Part shown: one piece after another, positions 36,129 to 49,872 of the stretch
How the letters are laid out: every line of letters starts with the position of its first letter
Numbering within the stretch: position 1 is the first letter of the stretch
DNA from: Mesaphorura yosii
Taxonomy: Eukaryota; Arthropoda; Collembola; Poduromorpha; Tullbergiidae
DNA length: 64,000 nt
NCBI GenBank assembly: GCA_009869945.1
Contig: WIXG01000010.1
Coordinates: 434,001 to 498,000, forward strand
Direction: 5' to 3'
Made by a program: the position numbers and the translations under genes
Notes under the pieces: model-generated
Told to the model about the DNA's origin: nothing
What the model saw: only the letters and a program-made list of their open reading frames with translations
Databases searched by the model: none

Positions 36129-38635
36129 TTAAATGTGATGCGAACGAATTTACGTCAAAATTGAGACTACTGGACGCTGAACCAAGTCACATGTTTAAGA
36201 ACTGACAACGTCACTTTATGATTTCACGTAAGGTAATGCTTTTATTAAAGTTCAAAAGTTTATACAACTAAATCAAGTTCAACCTTAAGATCAGCTAATT
36301 AGCAATCGTTATACACAAATTGACTAAATAAACTCAAGTTAGTTCAATAATCTTTGGAAGATTCTTGCAATGTCCTAAATTAAAATACGCACACGCACAA
36401 CTTAAAAGGAGACTATTGAAGATTCAATGCTGTGAAAACTAAGTAGCGTAGCACCTTAGCGAGTCAAGTCAATAACTGCTGTACAAATTGGTACAAATGG
36501 TAATTAACATTGGTAATTGGGCATTGGACTCAATCACTGACAGCACACAGCGAAACACAAAACACAGACACGTCCCAAACAACGACCAAATTCAGCTATT
36601 CAGGGTCTCTGTCTCAATAGTCGTTTGTTCTTGCTCAAAATAGCATGACAGACTCATCCGCATGGAGTGGGACACAGACACAGAAGAATTAAGTACGGTT
36701 GAACGTCTTACTTACAAATTTACATTACAATTACACTAACAATGCCGAAGCTAATTTAAGAACAAGAACATGTGTTTAGAGTTCAGCGTCTGTTTTTGTT
36801 CTGCCTTACGCGAGACGGCCACACACTCACTCCACCACGCACGCTTAAGAAAAGTACAAGTGGTTAATTACAAGTTGAATGACCAGAAGAACAACACTGC
36901 AACTCGTTTAAATTAGATCTGACGCTCTGTATTAAATTACTTCTACTTCTTATGAGTTTATGTTACAAACTAATTGCTGAACTGAACGCAAACAATGCAC
37001 ACATGCAGACAACGCACAAGTTGACAGCAAGCAGCTGATCGTTTGCTTTGCAAAAATGGTCTGACGAACAGTTGCCTCTACAAGCCAAGAATCGCAACTG
37101 AGAGACAAAGTATAATGAAAGATGCTTAAGTATAATGGTTATGGTAAGGTAATAGTAGTAAGAAAATTATAATTTACAACTTTTACAATACAATAACAGA
37201 ACGTACCCCATGCGGGACAAGACAAGACACCTCAAGATTCAAAATACGTACTGCCAAGACTGCAATTGCAACTTCTTAATGGCAATATACAAAGTATTGT
37301 TGTATAAGAATTACGTACCGTAAGTTTATACAGAATGCAGTATACAGTATACAACAATGCACGAAGTGCTAAAGCTAAAGCTACATAAGGCTGAAGGCTT
37401 TACGATAATGATAAACATATTTCATGTTCTTAATCTTCTCAGTCGCAGCCTCCAACAATCTCAACCCTTTCTTCAGCGCAGCATCTCGGCGTGTTGAGGG
37501 GTAAAGTAAGACAACAGCAACCCCTTTCACGCCACGCTACTTCCTCGTAAGAGAAGAGACGCCAGCTCGATCGCGAATATTTAATCTTGAACTGTCTTCC
37601 ACTCCGCGTTGTTCTGTACTTGAATGCTGAAGGAATTCCTGTACTTGCACTCGTAATCAGCAATTTTATCATCACACTTCAATAATAACAATAATTCAAA
37701 GAAACTGATCTCGATCTCAAGTCTCAAGTAATGTACAAAATGAAATACATGCGCCAACACCAACGGATAGCAACCAATAAGTAAAATCTAATCTATTGAA
37801 AGTTTGTTTATATTTTGCCTTGCAGCAGTGCAGTCTGATTCACTATTCAGTCATTGTTGCATTGTTCTTGGATGTGATGTGATGAGATGAGGTTTGTTTT
37901 GATTTATCGGGCTTCGCTTCTCCTTCGCAGCTTCACTGCAATCTCTTCGCATTCATCTTCATTCTTTGTAATTACGAGTAATGAATGTTGAAAGATAACG
38001 ACCGGCATGATGCACGAGTTGATTTATGAACCTCCGATCCGAATCTAACCAATACGCAGTGCAGGAAATACGACACAATACGCCCAAGCCAGGCCAAGAT
38101 TATAAGACTGGCATGCTATTCTTCCCTTGTTGAACTTGTACGTTGACGTTACTTGTACTGCGTTGTTGAACAAACAATCAAAGGCCAAGATAAGAATAAG
38201 AATGTTGTCTCCACATTGCTGTTGATTTTTAACCATTTCATGTGATGTTGGTTGACGAATTACGACTGTCTTTTGTCAACGATGAATTAATCTTATCAGC
38301 GACAAGCGTAGCGCAGAGCAGGGCAATAAATTACCCAATCCTTGCTTCGTCCTCTTGATTTGATGACTCGTTCCAGTTTGTCATTTGTTTCGTCAACAAT
38401 TTGCTGGTGTTGACAAAACGATGTTAAACGAGTACAAGAGCTCAGCTCATTACCGAATCAGGAAGTCGAAGTCAAATCAGTTGTGAAGAAGTTTGTTTGC
38501 TTTACTGCCGTAAAAGAAGCCGCCACTGCACGAGGAACCCAAATATATCGCTTGATTGGCCTGGCCCGTAATCGCCTGAAGTTCAAAGACATCCCTTTCA
38601 AATTTCTTCATCAGTTTTCGGAGTTTCACTTCACT
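36129..38635. other. Intergenic stretch between calpain and receptor genes
   Basis: This holds the calpain 5' flank and the 3' flank of the receptor gene, both on the minus strand. It is AT-rich low-complexity DNA. No coding region or structured repeat is supported. Confidence 0.5.
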
Positions 38636-41198
38636 TCACCACTTCCGTACACCGCCGCCTCCATTAGCATAATTATGGACGTTGCGAACAATGCCAACAG
38701 ACGCACGAAGTCCATCATCATTATCCTCATCACTGTTATAGTAAATTGCTTGCCTCTTTTCATGATCTCTGCCAACGCGCTGCTGCTGCTGTGGATGCTG
38801 GTGCAGATTTCTATTCAGATTTGCCGAATTGTTGAGGTTGCCGATGCCGTTGCCGAAATTTTGATTTTGACTTGCATTCTCGACTTTTGTCATATTTGTC
38901 TTGTTATTCACACTCGCATTCGGGCCGTCACGACCACGACCACGACTATTCGATCTACGACCGTGGCCATAATCATCATCCCCGTCATTATACGCATGCT
39001 CCTTATAAGTAATAGGAAACCCGTACTTCATATCACTTTCCAAACTATTGTACGTGTGGTTGTGGCCGCCGCCACCGCCGACGGGGCTCGCAGGACTGTG
39101 AAAGTACTCACTGCCACTGTACTCTTGCTGATTTGGCGTCTGCGCCGCCGCACCTGAACTCATTCCCGTTCCGCAGCAGTCGTTGATAGTGGCCACGATT
39201 CTGTCGTTGCTGAATTCGGCTCCGTTATTGAAGTACGCGACAAAGTTTCGCAGCGGCAGCGTTTTGTTGTTGCTGTAACTGTCGTACTTGTTTTTAAAGC
39301 TGGATTTGTATTTGTTCGTGATGCTGCCACCACCGCCATTGCTGCCTCCGTTTGCATTGCTTGACTTCTTCTTCTTCTTTCTCTGACTGCTTGTCGTCGC
39401 GGTGCCGTTGCTGTTGTAATTATGGTGTACTTGTACCGGTACAATAATTCCACCTTTCGCCATGCTGGCCAAGACTTGTTTCGACAAGGTTGAGTGATGA
39501 TTTTGATGGTGACGACGGCCACGCTGCTGCTGCTGAGATTTCTTCTCGTGAATAATTTCAGCTGGCTCTGGTCCTCTATTTGGCAGGTAATGAGGCACAA
39601 AGAATGTGTTATTATTTGTCTCCTTGTCACTCTTCAGAATTATGTTGCTTGTGCTGTTATTACTCGCACTCGCACTCAGGCTGTTGTTGCTCCGCGATGT
39701 CGGCGTCGGAAGCGAGGAGCAGCTCACACTCCCGTTGTTGCTCGTACTCGATGAGTGCGCTCCATGAAGATGATGGTGCTGAAAGTCGTCGATGAAGAAC
39801 AACGAAGATTTTTGATGATGATAAGGCGGCGTGGTGACTACCGAGCTGACTGGGTAGCTCATCGGGTTCTTTGTCGCCTTCCGCCGCCCGTACTCGTAGA
39901 ATTCGTCGTGGCGGAAAGTCACACAACGCACAATTTTGCTCGCGCATTTCTCCATGAAATTGGAACGAAGCGAAAACATGAGCGGGATGACGAGGGCTGG
40001 AGTAAGTGTGAGCATGAAGATGTACTCCAGCACGAATCCGTTTGCGGACCAGTCCGAGTACGCGCACGACTGACAGGCGAGGAGCAAATACACATGGAAT
40101 GGTGTCCAGCATAAAATGTTGACGAGCACAATCAGCGTGAATGTCAGTCGATGATGGGCCTGCAGTTTTCTGTACCATCGATACACCACCACGCGTGGTT
40201 CACCAGATTTGGTTGTTTCTATCGTGTTCGCCGCAGCAGCATTCGAATTGTACGTGTTGTAGGCCGAGCCGCCTGCCCCACCGCCACCGACACCGCCAGC
40301 ACTGATTACATGCTGCCTCGGTCGTAGGAAAATCAGAAAGTAAATGTACAGGCACGGGATGAGGCATACAGCTGTCAAGAAGAAGATGGCGACGAATCGG
40401 AGGTAGTCATCATTGAACTGATACACAAACACACAGAAACTGAAGTTTGACTTGCGCCAGCCGGCCAGAGGAAGAGTTCCAAGAAGACTTGATGGGAGCC
40501 AGATTGAAAGGAGCCACAGCGGCACGGTGCCCTGCGACATGGACGTGTACTTTTTGAAACTCAGGTAGGATGCGAGCATCCGATCAACTGCCAGCGACAC
40601 CAAATGCAGGGCGATTGAACAGGAAAACATGAGCAGCATGCAGTTGACGACAAGGCACTCCTTCCCCTGGTCGTCGACGAGCCGCACGTTGTCACCGAGT
40701 AGGAATACTGATAGCGACACTTGTGAGTAGAGAGTCACCAGCCCAAAGAGCAGGTAATTGAAGAAGAGGCTGTGAAGAAGGCCCTGCGTTGTTTTCGGCA
40801 GGATGAAGTAGTAACTGTGGCTCGTGAACTTTGACCTTCGCTTCAGCCAAGTGCCTGACTCGATACTGGAACCTGAAATTGTTGCAATTGGACCCGGCCC
40901 GGCTCCCGCGGCTGCGTGCTGTTGATTTGAATGGTAAAACGACGACTTGGCCCATCGGTTGCTCCTGACCAGCGTAATTATCGCGACTACATTAAGAAAT
41001 ATGATTAGACTCGTGATGAGGAGTTTAGGAACGGCCGTTGCCAGAAATGCTTCGGTAGGTACAAGTGATTTATCCGGTTCGTGGAAGTACATCGCAGTCG
41101 TTTTCCTCCCGAGGTTCGAATAACTTCCGCCGCCGCCTCCGGTTTTGTTGTTGAGGAAGATCTGGACGGACTGCTGCTCAGCCACCGATCTCACATTC
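38636..41198 (-). CDS. Orphan rhodopsin-like GPCR with long low-complexity tail
   Basis: One long exon is open from an acceptor (TGTGTTCAG just above 41198) to a stop at 38636. The first real ATG is at 41092 and gives 818 residues. Seven hydrophobic helices are visible. Helix 1 starts PKLLITSLIIFLNVVAII. Helix 3 ends LHLVSLAVDRMLASY, so DRM stands in place of DRY. Helix 4 has LWLLSIWLPSSLLG and helix 5 has LIPCLYIYFLIF. Helix 6 has the CWTPFHVY signature. Helix 7 reads TLTPALVIPLMFSLRSNF in place of NPxxY. The third cytoplasmic loop holds a Gly/Ala/Asn-rich insert. The C-terminal tail, about 400 residues, is Asn, Ser, Gly and His rich. It is class A in overall form, perhaps amine/adenosine-like by the GW before helix 5, but the ligand is unknown. 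A spliced 5'UTR exon probably lies at 42691-42584. Confidence 0.82.
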
Positions 41199-41548
41199 TG
41201 AACACATAAATGGAACTTTTTCGCGTAAAGGTTGCATCCTGTTGAATAAATATAACCACGATTAATTACGCTTGCAGTTCTAGCGTCTCAGGAAGTGGAA
41301 AGCTGTCACCAGTATTGGCACCAATTAAAATACAATTTGGAGGATGCTGATTGGCTGGCGTTTCGGATTGTTTGTTTTTATGAAATTAACAAACAAAACA
41401 AAAGCATGTTGCAACTTGCATTTAACTTTAAATTTAATTTCGCTTTCAACTTTCTTAAAACTTGCTGGTACTTACAAATAATAAACAAGCAGAAATTTTA
41501 GCTGTTTTGAATTTTGTTTGGCTTTGAGTACTTTCACACTACTTCAAA

Positions 41549-42233
41549 ATGTCGAAGGAAGTAGACACTGTAAGCATTTCTAGTGATGGAAATGTAATTC
41601 CACAAAATAAGACAAAGTTGACAAACAAAGAATCTCGAACCGAAGCAACTTGTCATCATCATCACACACCGCAGAATATAATTGATTCATCCAAGCTGCT
41701 GCTTTCTCCACAGCGCAAGGAAGTGTTGGATTTTATGAAGTCTCAACCATACCCGAACAAAGAAAAGCCTGATGATGTCGACGTTAAAAGAGAGAAACTA
41801 GCTACAGCCTGGCAGTTCCATGCAGATACTGGCGAAGCGATTTTTGTTAATGAAGCTGAGTGTAAGAATTATGATTTTAGACCTAAGATTGCGTATGATG
41901 CATGCATGAGTAAGTATTGCTTGTCTGACAGCTTGGAGACGAGACGTTCGAGAGGATTTCGTGACCTACCGTGGAAACAGTTCAAGTAATTATGATTCTG
42001 CAACTTAGAAATTGTTTGAAGACTGATGTAAAGGAATGCGCAACAATGTCCAGAGCTTCAAAGTGCGAATTACTGATGCAGATAAAAGCAAGAGACACGT
42101 CCTTGAACGCAAACTCCTTCGCAGAATTTACTATTATGACACGAAGAAAATCAAGGTCAGCAGGATAGTTGAAACTGGAAAAGTGTATATTACCACAGTG
42201 AAGTTTGATGAATTAAACAAGTTGTTGGCCTAA
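41549..42233 (+). CDS. Unrecognised small gene nested opposite the receptor 5' intron
   Basis: Exon 1 opens at 41549 and encodes about 145 residues, starting MSKEVDTVSISSDGN, with a His/Thr-rich patch and then LATAWQFHADTGEAIFVNE. A donor CAA|GTAATT at 41985/41986 and an acceptor AG at 42054-42055 join it in frame to a second exon (42056-42233). That exon encodes FKVRITDADKSKRHVLERKL and about 40 more residues, ending FDELNKLLA. The total is about 205 residues: acidic and polar in the first half, basic and beta-rich at the end. No membrane segment or signal peptide is visible. I do not recognise it. It lies within the inferred 5' intron of the minus-strand GPCR gene, so the two are transcribed against each other. 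The short intron (70 bases) is inferred from signals only. Confidence 0.55.
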
Positions 42234-42583
42234 GGTGATGGGCCTAAGGTCTAAAGGGGAACCACCTTTAGTGTTGGGGGAAAATACTGGAGGCAATGGA
42301 TTTACAATTTTGGAGAAAGTTGATGGTGATAAAAACTCCAAGGCGGGCCGAGAATCTTATTTCAAGGAGACACTCGGGCTCAAAATTATTTAGGAAACGG
42401 TAAGGGTGGTCAAAACATCCCTCCGAAGTATTAATTAAGTAATATTTGTTATTTATTAAGCAATACGCCTTAATTTGCTTCAATTTCAAAAACCTTATGC
42501 TTTATTTGATCTTTTTCTATACCTGTTATTTGTTTCGCTACTTACATTTTACTTCAATGGTTATTTGAAATAAAGTTACTTAC

Positions 42584-42691
42584 CAGCTGTCAATGAGTAC
42601 GTTTCCCAGTAGTCGAGGTTCAGTGTCATCACCATTTTGGGTACGAGGCTCCAAAGCGATGTCCAAAGACGCAAAGGGGGTGGTTGTGCCG
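42584..42691 (-). other. Probable non-coding 5'UTR exon of the GPCR gene
   Basis: On the minus strand, a CAG acceptor (42694-42692) and a strong donor, GTAAGT (from 42583), bracket 108 bases. The frame that would join in phase to the receptor exon contains stops, so it is more likely untranslated. An alternative is an exon of an unrelated transcript. Confidence 0.35.
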
Positions 42692-45600
42692 CTGGAAATT
42701 GTGGAAACGGATGGATGATAGTATTTGTGAGCGGATTTATTGCACTCAAGCATCACATTCACATGTCACTGTTCCGCCTTTAAACGTCGACTGATTGATT
42801 TCTTTGCTTCACCTTCCGCCTTTTCACTCTTTGGACGTCGAATCGTCGAAATGTCGTTAAGACGTTCTGTTCTACTTATCTTTCCTTTCTTGTACGTAGC
42901 GTACGTGGCCTTCAGCCTCCTTCGCCTCTATTCTGGTATTTAACGATGTGTCAGATCAGTCATTGACTTTCGAGCACACGCATCGCATTATACTCATTAA
43001 AAGACGTTTTGTTCAGCTTCACGTACGCATAACACGCATTGAGGTTAGAAAATTGATTAATGCATTACGGAGTTTGTCGTTCAGGTTGCGTAATCAAGGC
43101 AGTGCTGCACTTGAAGCTGTTACGAAGCACAAAGCACTCTTTACAATTAAGATTCAAGATCACTGCCAACGCCAACACAGTACGAGTACAGTAGCAAGTT
43201 AGCAAGTGGCTCAACAGTAATTTAGAAAGTCGTCGTGCTCTCGTCGTCTTTCACGTTCACGTTCGTCAGGAACGGAGCACGCGTGCACAATTATTACGGG
43301 ACGCGGACGGGGTCTTCTGAGACACAATTATTGTCTTGCTGGCACGATGCAGCCTTCGTTCGGCTTTTAGCTTCCGTCTTCACACTCGGTGTGAGTTCAA
43401 TTTCAACCTCAATCCGCAATTAACTCACAATCAACTCAACATCATCAGCAGCAACACCTTATCTCACACTTTATTACAAAAGACTCAAGCCATAGTCACG
43501 TCACGATTTCTTCATTCTCATGGAATTTAGCGATAATTGAGTTGGAATTGTTTTTCAGTACCACTTCAAGTCAAGTCAAACAACTTTGACGAATTAAGAT
43601 TCAACGTTCAACCGCAGTCTCGGTGCTCAACACTGTCACAACTTAATCACAGGCAAAGAAGAATTCCAACACAAAGAAGGCACGGGAGAAGGGTTCGGGA
43701 GATTTCTTCAGATGTGCACAACGCAGGCTCGATTGAGACATTGACGTCTGTTTCACAACTGCAGCAACTGCAACTGGTTGGCCACGCCACGCACGGCTTT
43801 CAAGAATTCAGCAGCAACGATGATAAGGATCCCAAATTTATGTTTGTATTTTTGGGACAAAAGACACACACGACATACCGCACTCCGAGTTGCACATCTT
43901 GCGCCTGGCTGCAACAATGAGCGAGTGTGTATTTATAACTTTCCCAATCCTCTGTGCTACACCCGGTTAATTAACACATTTGAAACACGACACCAAGAAG
44001 GAAGTCCAACCACGGCGCGGCAGGCACGGTGGAAGTACTCGACTCGGCTGCTTGGCTGGCGTACGCCAAATGTTCAAAGAGCCAGCTCACATGCGAGATG
44101 CGAGCATGATGCATGAGTCAAGATGCTCAAGATTCATTACTCGTTACTCGTATCGTTTCGTATTTTCACTCAAAACGTACTCACTCCACTTAATAATGGG
44201 TACTTTACCACATCTTGTGTATACACAACAATGCCATACAACAACAATAATGCACGGGTGTAATGAATGAATGAAACTTAAAACTCCTCCAAACTTGAAA
44301 ACTTACTTCCTCTTTTTTCTTGTATTGCTGTCTGTCGTCCTGCTGCTGTTACTCCGGAATGGAATGGCAAGCTGTACAGCACTTCAATTACTTCCATTCG
44401 TCAAAGATGCACTGCCATGAACTGAACCACCGATCTTATTATTCCTGGTCCAGTAATTCCGCGTTTAGTGTTTAGTATTTACTCATGCCACCACCACCAG
44501 CCTTCGTCTTGGTCTCCTTTGATGTCGATGATGAAAAGGAGACAACTGCAATGCAACTGCCGCTGTGACTCCAGTCAAGCCAGTGAACAACTGCACAGCG
44601 ACGCGACGCAGGCACGCAGGCTTCAAGAAAATAAGAAAGGAAGCGCACGGGAGCAAGAAACCAGTTGGTCGCGCGTCAAGCCGTCAGACGCGTGCGGCAT
44701 GTGTTTAGTGTTTTCTGTTTTCCTTTTACGTGCACACGCGTATGACTAATAATAATTTTTTCACCGTGTGCCGTGTGTTTCTGGAATCTCCAAGATTTCT
44801 GTTCTATTTTCGGTGCACAACTGCGACGACTGCAACGCAGCTTTGCATTTGCTTGCTCCACGCTGCAACTCTGCACTTGACTGCGCTGCGTTGTGATGCA
44901 GATTAAGTTTTTGTGAGTAATTTCCTTTGTGTACTGATCCACAGCTACAATAAAATGCCAGTGTCAGAGACCAGAGACGAGCCAGGGCTGCTTGGCTGCC
45001 GTGTTGGCGGCTGCACTGATTTTTCACGAGCAATGAATTGAACAGGATGTTGGAGATGATGAGATGAAGTACAGCAGCGGCAGCCGCGGTAGCAGAATTT
45101 CAGGATGGCAACTTGCCGGCTGCAACAATAATGAACCATACCAGAGCCAAAAGCGTCAGGCCAGGGCCATTATCATTGCACGCAAAATTGAACATGACTT
45201 TTTTGGCTTCAAACTTTAATTTACTTGAACTGCACTGCACCAGAAAGCAAAGAACAGAAATTACGTGTACTTGAAAATGCAGTGCATCACGGCACGGCAC
45301 GCTGGCGGTGGCGGTGATGATGGATGGATGAGATGATATAAAGTTTGAATGAATTTATACGGTGCAGCGGCAGGAGCACGTTGAGTTTTTACCCCATTTC
45401 ACGAGCCACGCCACAGCCAGGCTAAGTATAATTTCTTTTGTATGCACAAGAATACTGCAACTGCAAGACAAGAGTAAAGAGTAAAGAATTGAGTGCTTCA
45501 ATTCCTTCTGTGTCTCTTCTGATTACTCGACCAACTCAGTGATGATGATGAGTTACGCGGCACGGTGAGCGAGAGCGATGCACATTGTTGCACCCTTTTT

Positions 45601-48600
45601 CAAATAATTGTAAAATATTTCTGGCAAAGAAACTGCAGCCACAGCCAATCTAAAATTACATTATGTGCATTATTGTTTTATTATGTAACTAATTTTCTTC
45701 TCGTAGCCTTTTACGGTGTGGAAGAGGATTTTTACTTATTACGGCGAGTTAAGGATATAATTTATATTGTTGTTCCACGAGCTTGGGCTGTGCTCAGTGT
45801 TCGGCTCTTTTGCTTTTCAGCTCCAGGTAAATGAATGAAACAATGCGAGACACACTTCTTCTGCTCTGCTGTGCCCTGAAATAATACACTGCGCTAATAC
45901 GTCGAGAACGAGAACGAACGTCGAGTTGGGGTGCTTACTCAACGGATCGGTTTGGATTTCCAAATCGAATCGAGCCCAAGCTCAGACAACATGCAATGTG
46001 CATTTCAAATGCAATGCCACGCCACGCCGTGGTCATGAAGCGGCTCTGAGGCTGGAGTCACTGGACCTGGACCTGGAAATCCACGGACACGAGCAAGACG
46101 AAAGTGAAACCAAACCAAACCACTGCTCCTGCTCACTGAGCTATTTTATTTGGACAAATCCTCCAATAGCATTGCACAGCACACGAATGCAGTGACGGTG
46201 ACTGTGACCAAATTCCCAGGACGAAGTCGAAGTTCCTGCGCGTAAGTACAATGCAAATAGACAAATAGACAAAGAACAACATCAGGTAAGCAGGTTCACG
46301 GACTAGAAGCGTTGTTCATTGCTCACCGTGGCCGTGCGTTGCGTGAAGAAATCGGCAATACAATTTATTACAAGAGGCGGACTTTTTAAAGATAAAGGAA
46401 GGAAGAAGAAATTAAAAGTGTGCAAGAATTCAAGCATGTGTGCCGTCATCGCATTTCTGAGCTAGGCGGGCCCGCACCCGCACCGCAATTTATGAGTTCT
46501 CGAGTCGACGCAATGGCAATTCGATTATTGCATCAAACATAAGCCAAGCCAAACTGCAAGTGTGAGTATAAATTCTTGTTCTGCGAACAGTGAAGAGATA
46601 AGGATTGATGTACTGAAATGAGAGAAGGAAAGTGTTACATTATTGCGACGTAGAATTCTGAAACCCAAAGCCAAAAAGCGGATGTTATTTTAACCCAGTC
46701 GAAATAGTTGAATGAGCAACAATAAAAAGAAGCAGGCAACATGGGATGAACGACGACTACGTAGGAATGTATCACTTTATGAGTCAATTTTCAAAAATTT
46801 CTGTAATGCAATGCAAAGGTTCAGTGCTCAGCCAATCATTGAGCTATTTTACTGGTATCACTTCAATCCACGTTCGGGTTCGCGTTCACGCATCCTGCTG
46901 CTGAATATTTATGATACACGAGCACGGCTAATGTGAAATGTGAATCTGATTCTGAATGTGAATGAGAAATGTGCAGGCAGGCCAGGCCAGAGCAAAAATA
47001 TTATTAAAATGATAATAAAAAAGTTCTAAATAATACACTTCGTCCGACCCACGAACACGTTAGAAAAAACCCAAAACCCGACAATCGCGGTTGCGACCGG
47101 ACATGGACACGAAACAGGTACGGAATGGCATGGCATGGTCGACAGGCTCAAGGGATATGCGGAACGGAAGTAAGAATGACGCTCCTTCTCTCATACAAAC
47201 GATGGCATTTCCGTAACACAAAAAACTCAGACTCTACGGTCATATGGACATGTTGAGCCTTTGCCATTTACCATAAGGTTGTTGCTTGTCAGCTCACAAA
47301 GGATTTAAAAATGAGTACGCGAACGATGGTTTTGGGTTTGGGTTTTATTTTTTAAAGGTTAGCATTCGAATTCTGAACTGAATTTGGAATTTGAACGAAA
47401 ACGCAACGCAACCCAACGCGACGCTTGGTTAAAGACCAAAAAATTAACTTCCACAAACGAACCCTTCTTTGTTGCATTTTCTTTGCGGTCTTCCTCTGCT
47501 TGGGCCGACTGTTCGATGACTAAAGAGGATATTACGGAATTTCAGACTTGACTTGACTCCAGACCGACCGGTGCACCAGAACGAATAAGAAACAACAAGT
47601 GGCTAGCAGTGTTTCCTTTTTTACTTTTACCATCCTCATTCCATTATGATTGTGGCCACATTCACCGTCTGTCGCGCAATTGCCTGACTTGACTTGCCGT
47701 TGCCATTTAAACTACCTTTCGCCTTATCGGAGTTTAAAATCCTGTTTTAAATATAGCTTTTATGAGTAACAGTAACAGTTCCTTGCCATGAAATGAATCA
47801 TTAGCGGCGCAGACACGGGCTCAAGACTCGAGACTTTAAACCCGGCTTCTGGCACGGGCACGAGGCACAAAACAGAGTTGAGATCGTTAAATTATTATTT
47901 GCATGCAACAGAAGAACCGCCACACCAACAATCGCATCTGCTCTTTGCTGTCGCTGTCTTCAAGATGTGAGTCTTCTGCACTCCTGCTCACTTCCTGAAG
48001 ACAAGTAGCACATGCCACCGCCACTGCTACGCTAAATTATAGCCCTCCGATTACATCATGGGCGAGTTTACATAATTTCAGTATGCGAAGACAGAAGGCA
48101 ACGAGTTCCTTTAAACTTGAACCAGCGACTCGACTCGGTCCAACCCTTCATCCGTCCCGTGACCGTATTTCGGTATTTCGCTCCACGTGTGCCTATGTTT
48201 CGTAAAACTAAGAAAAGCGGAGAAAAGAAGGCAGAGTGCAAGCTGAGCCCAAATGTCGGTCGGTCGAAGTCGAAACTCAAAACCCTTGCCTACTCAACGC
48301 TCAATGCTTGATCAAGCCCAGCGGACGAAGGGCCCCGGAAAATGAAATATGAGGAAGGAGATCTGCTATAATTTGCTCATCATGAGCATGAACAACGAGC
48401 AGTAGTTTCAGAAAGGCAGCCGCAGCGAGCACTCGAGCACGCGGGCAAAGACACGTCGAGACTGAGACTCCGAGGCTTAAAGATATGATTAAGGAAACGT
48501 GCCAGTTTGCACCTGTGAAATAAGTGCCACAATAATCGTCATCGCCATGAAATGTGAAACCCTGCCCTGCTTTCAATGCTTTCATTCAATCGCCCGATGC

Positions 48601-49219
48601 CGATGCCGGGCGGTGTACTCAGAAATGAGAAAAGATGGCTCCTTGCTCGCTGGTCGCTGACAATGCATCTGCTTCCTATAAAATACATCTGCACAATCTG
48701 ATTTCTTAATAAAATTATGCAATTAATCGCTAAGACTGGACATTTCTGCAAGACATTGCGTTGAATAGGTCAGCAAATACGATAAAGCTAACATGCTAAC
48801 AAGTTCAATAAATTCATTCCAGCTTCTCTAAAAACGTTGCTTAACTAATGCTTTCGCTTTTTACAAGTTCTTGGAATATGTAGCAGGTGATGGAGCTAGC
48901 ACACAGGTCCAGGTGAGCCCGTTGGAATGTAGGGCTAGAAAATTATAAACTGAAGTTCATTTAAAAATCCAGCACGAGAAAAAGAGCACTGCCCAAAACA
49001 TTGAACAATGAAACTGATGAACAAAGTAAGTATATTTGCTCGCGAACTGAAAACATTGAGCAGATGCGAACTTGTCCTTGGAACCGAACACATGCTCACT
49101 GGTTCGAAATGTGAAAAGAAAAGAGCTGCGTCTTTACAATCAACTTCAACCGATTCGATTTAATTGAAGTTGTGTTTGCATTGTATTAAGTCAGTGGAAA
49201 TTAACAAGTTAGTCCCAAA
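42692..49219. other. 6.5 kb without a recognisable gene
   Basis: This is a long AT-rich stretch with many repeated short words (gcacgg, cacgcc, aagcca and similar). It holds many short open frames on both strands, none with homology or convincing splice pairs. It is probably intron or upstream regulatory DNA of the GPCR gene on the left and the CIAO2B upstream region on the right. Confidence 0.45.
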
Positions 49220-49872
49220 ATGGAGGCCTTGGAGAATGCCAATCCTATGGTTCAAGCGAAGAGTGAGAGCAGAGTGATCACCTTATCAGACACTGACAAT
49301 TCAGTCCACGACGCAATTGACGCTCGGGAAGTCTTTGGTAAGCCGCCTCTATCTTTAATCGAACCGAACCGAAAGCCATTAAAAAAATTATTACTCGATT
49401 GGCAATCTAATTAGCTAATTAATTAATCTGTATGTCATACTTTTAGATTTGATTCGGGATATTAACGACCCGGAGCATCCGTTGACATTGGAAGAATTAA
49501 ATGTGGTGCAAGAACAGCAAATTGTGGTGAGCAACTTAATCTTTACCTTTTACATGCTGCCCGAGCTTAATTAAACGGTTTAATGAAATTAATCGACAGG
49601 TGGATGACAAGAACAGCTACGTGAAGGTGGAATTCACACCCACAATTCCGCACTGTAGTATGGCAACTCTAATTGGGCTGTCAATTCGTGTGCAACTGCT
49701 TCGATCATTGCCAGAAAGGTTCAAGATTGATGTCAAAATCGCACCTGGAACTCATGCATCAGAACACGCAGTGAACAAGCAATTAAACGATAAGGAACGA
49801 GTTGCTGCTGCGCTGGAGAACAACAATTTACTCGAAGTGGTGAACACTTGCTTGACAACCAAGAGCTATTGA
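49220..49872 (+). CDS. CIAO2B: MIP18-family Fe-S assembly protein CIAO2B (FAM96B / galla-2)
   Basis: The exons, 49220-49337, 49447-49526 and 49600-49872, give 156 residues, the usual family length. CIAO2B works with MMS19 and CIAO1 in the cytosolic targeting complex that passes iron-sulfur clusters to apoproteins such as DNA polymerases and helicases. The spliced sequence has [20 protein letters not shown], then [20 protein letters not shown] with the conserved Cys, and [20 protein letters not shown] near the end. The strong match to the B-type proteins (NDPEHPL, and HAVNKQL followed by [12 protein letters not shown]) separates it from CIAO2A. The N-terminal 30 residues are variable, as in other species. 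An AATAAA lies at 50029-50034. This is the most conserved gene in the window. Confidence 0.96.

Noticed and set aside
38483-39157. 224-codon plus-strand open frame over the receptor gene
   Set aside because: It is the antisense shadow of the low-complexity receptor tail; runs of Ile/Thr/Val mirror the Asn/Gly/His repeats on the coding strand.
39660-40178. 172-codon minus-strand frame within the receptor exon
   Set aside because: Overlaps the helix-bearing receptor frame on the same strand and has no recognisable domain.
46712-46936. 74-codon frame starting MSNNKKKQATWDERR
   Set aside because: Looks protein-like at first, but ends in low-complexity sequence and has no splice partners or recognisable family.
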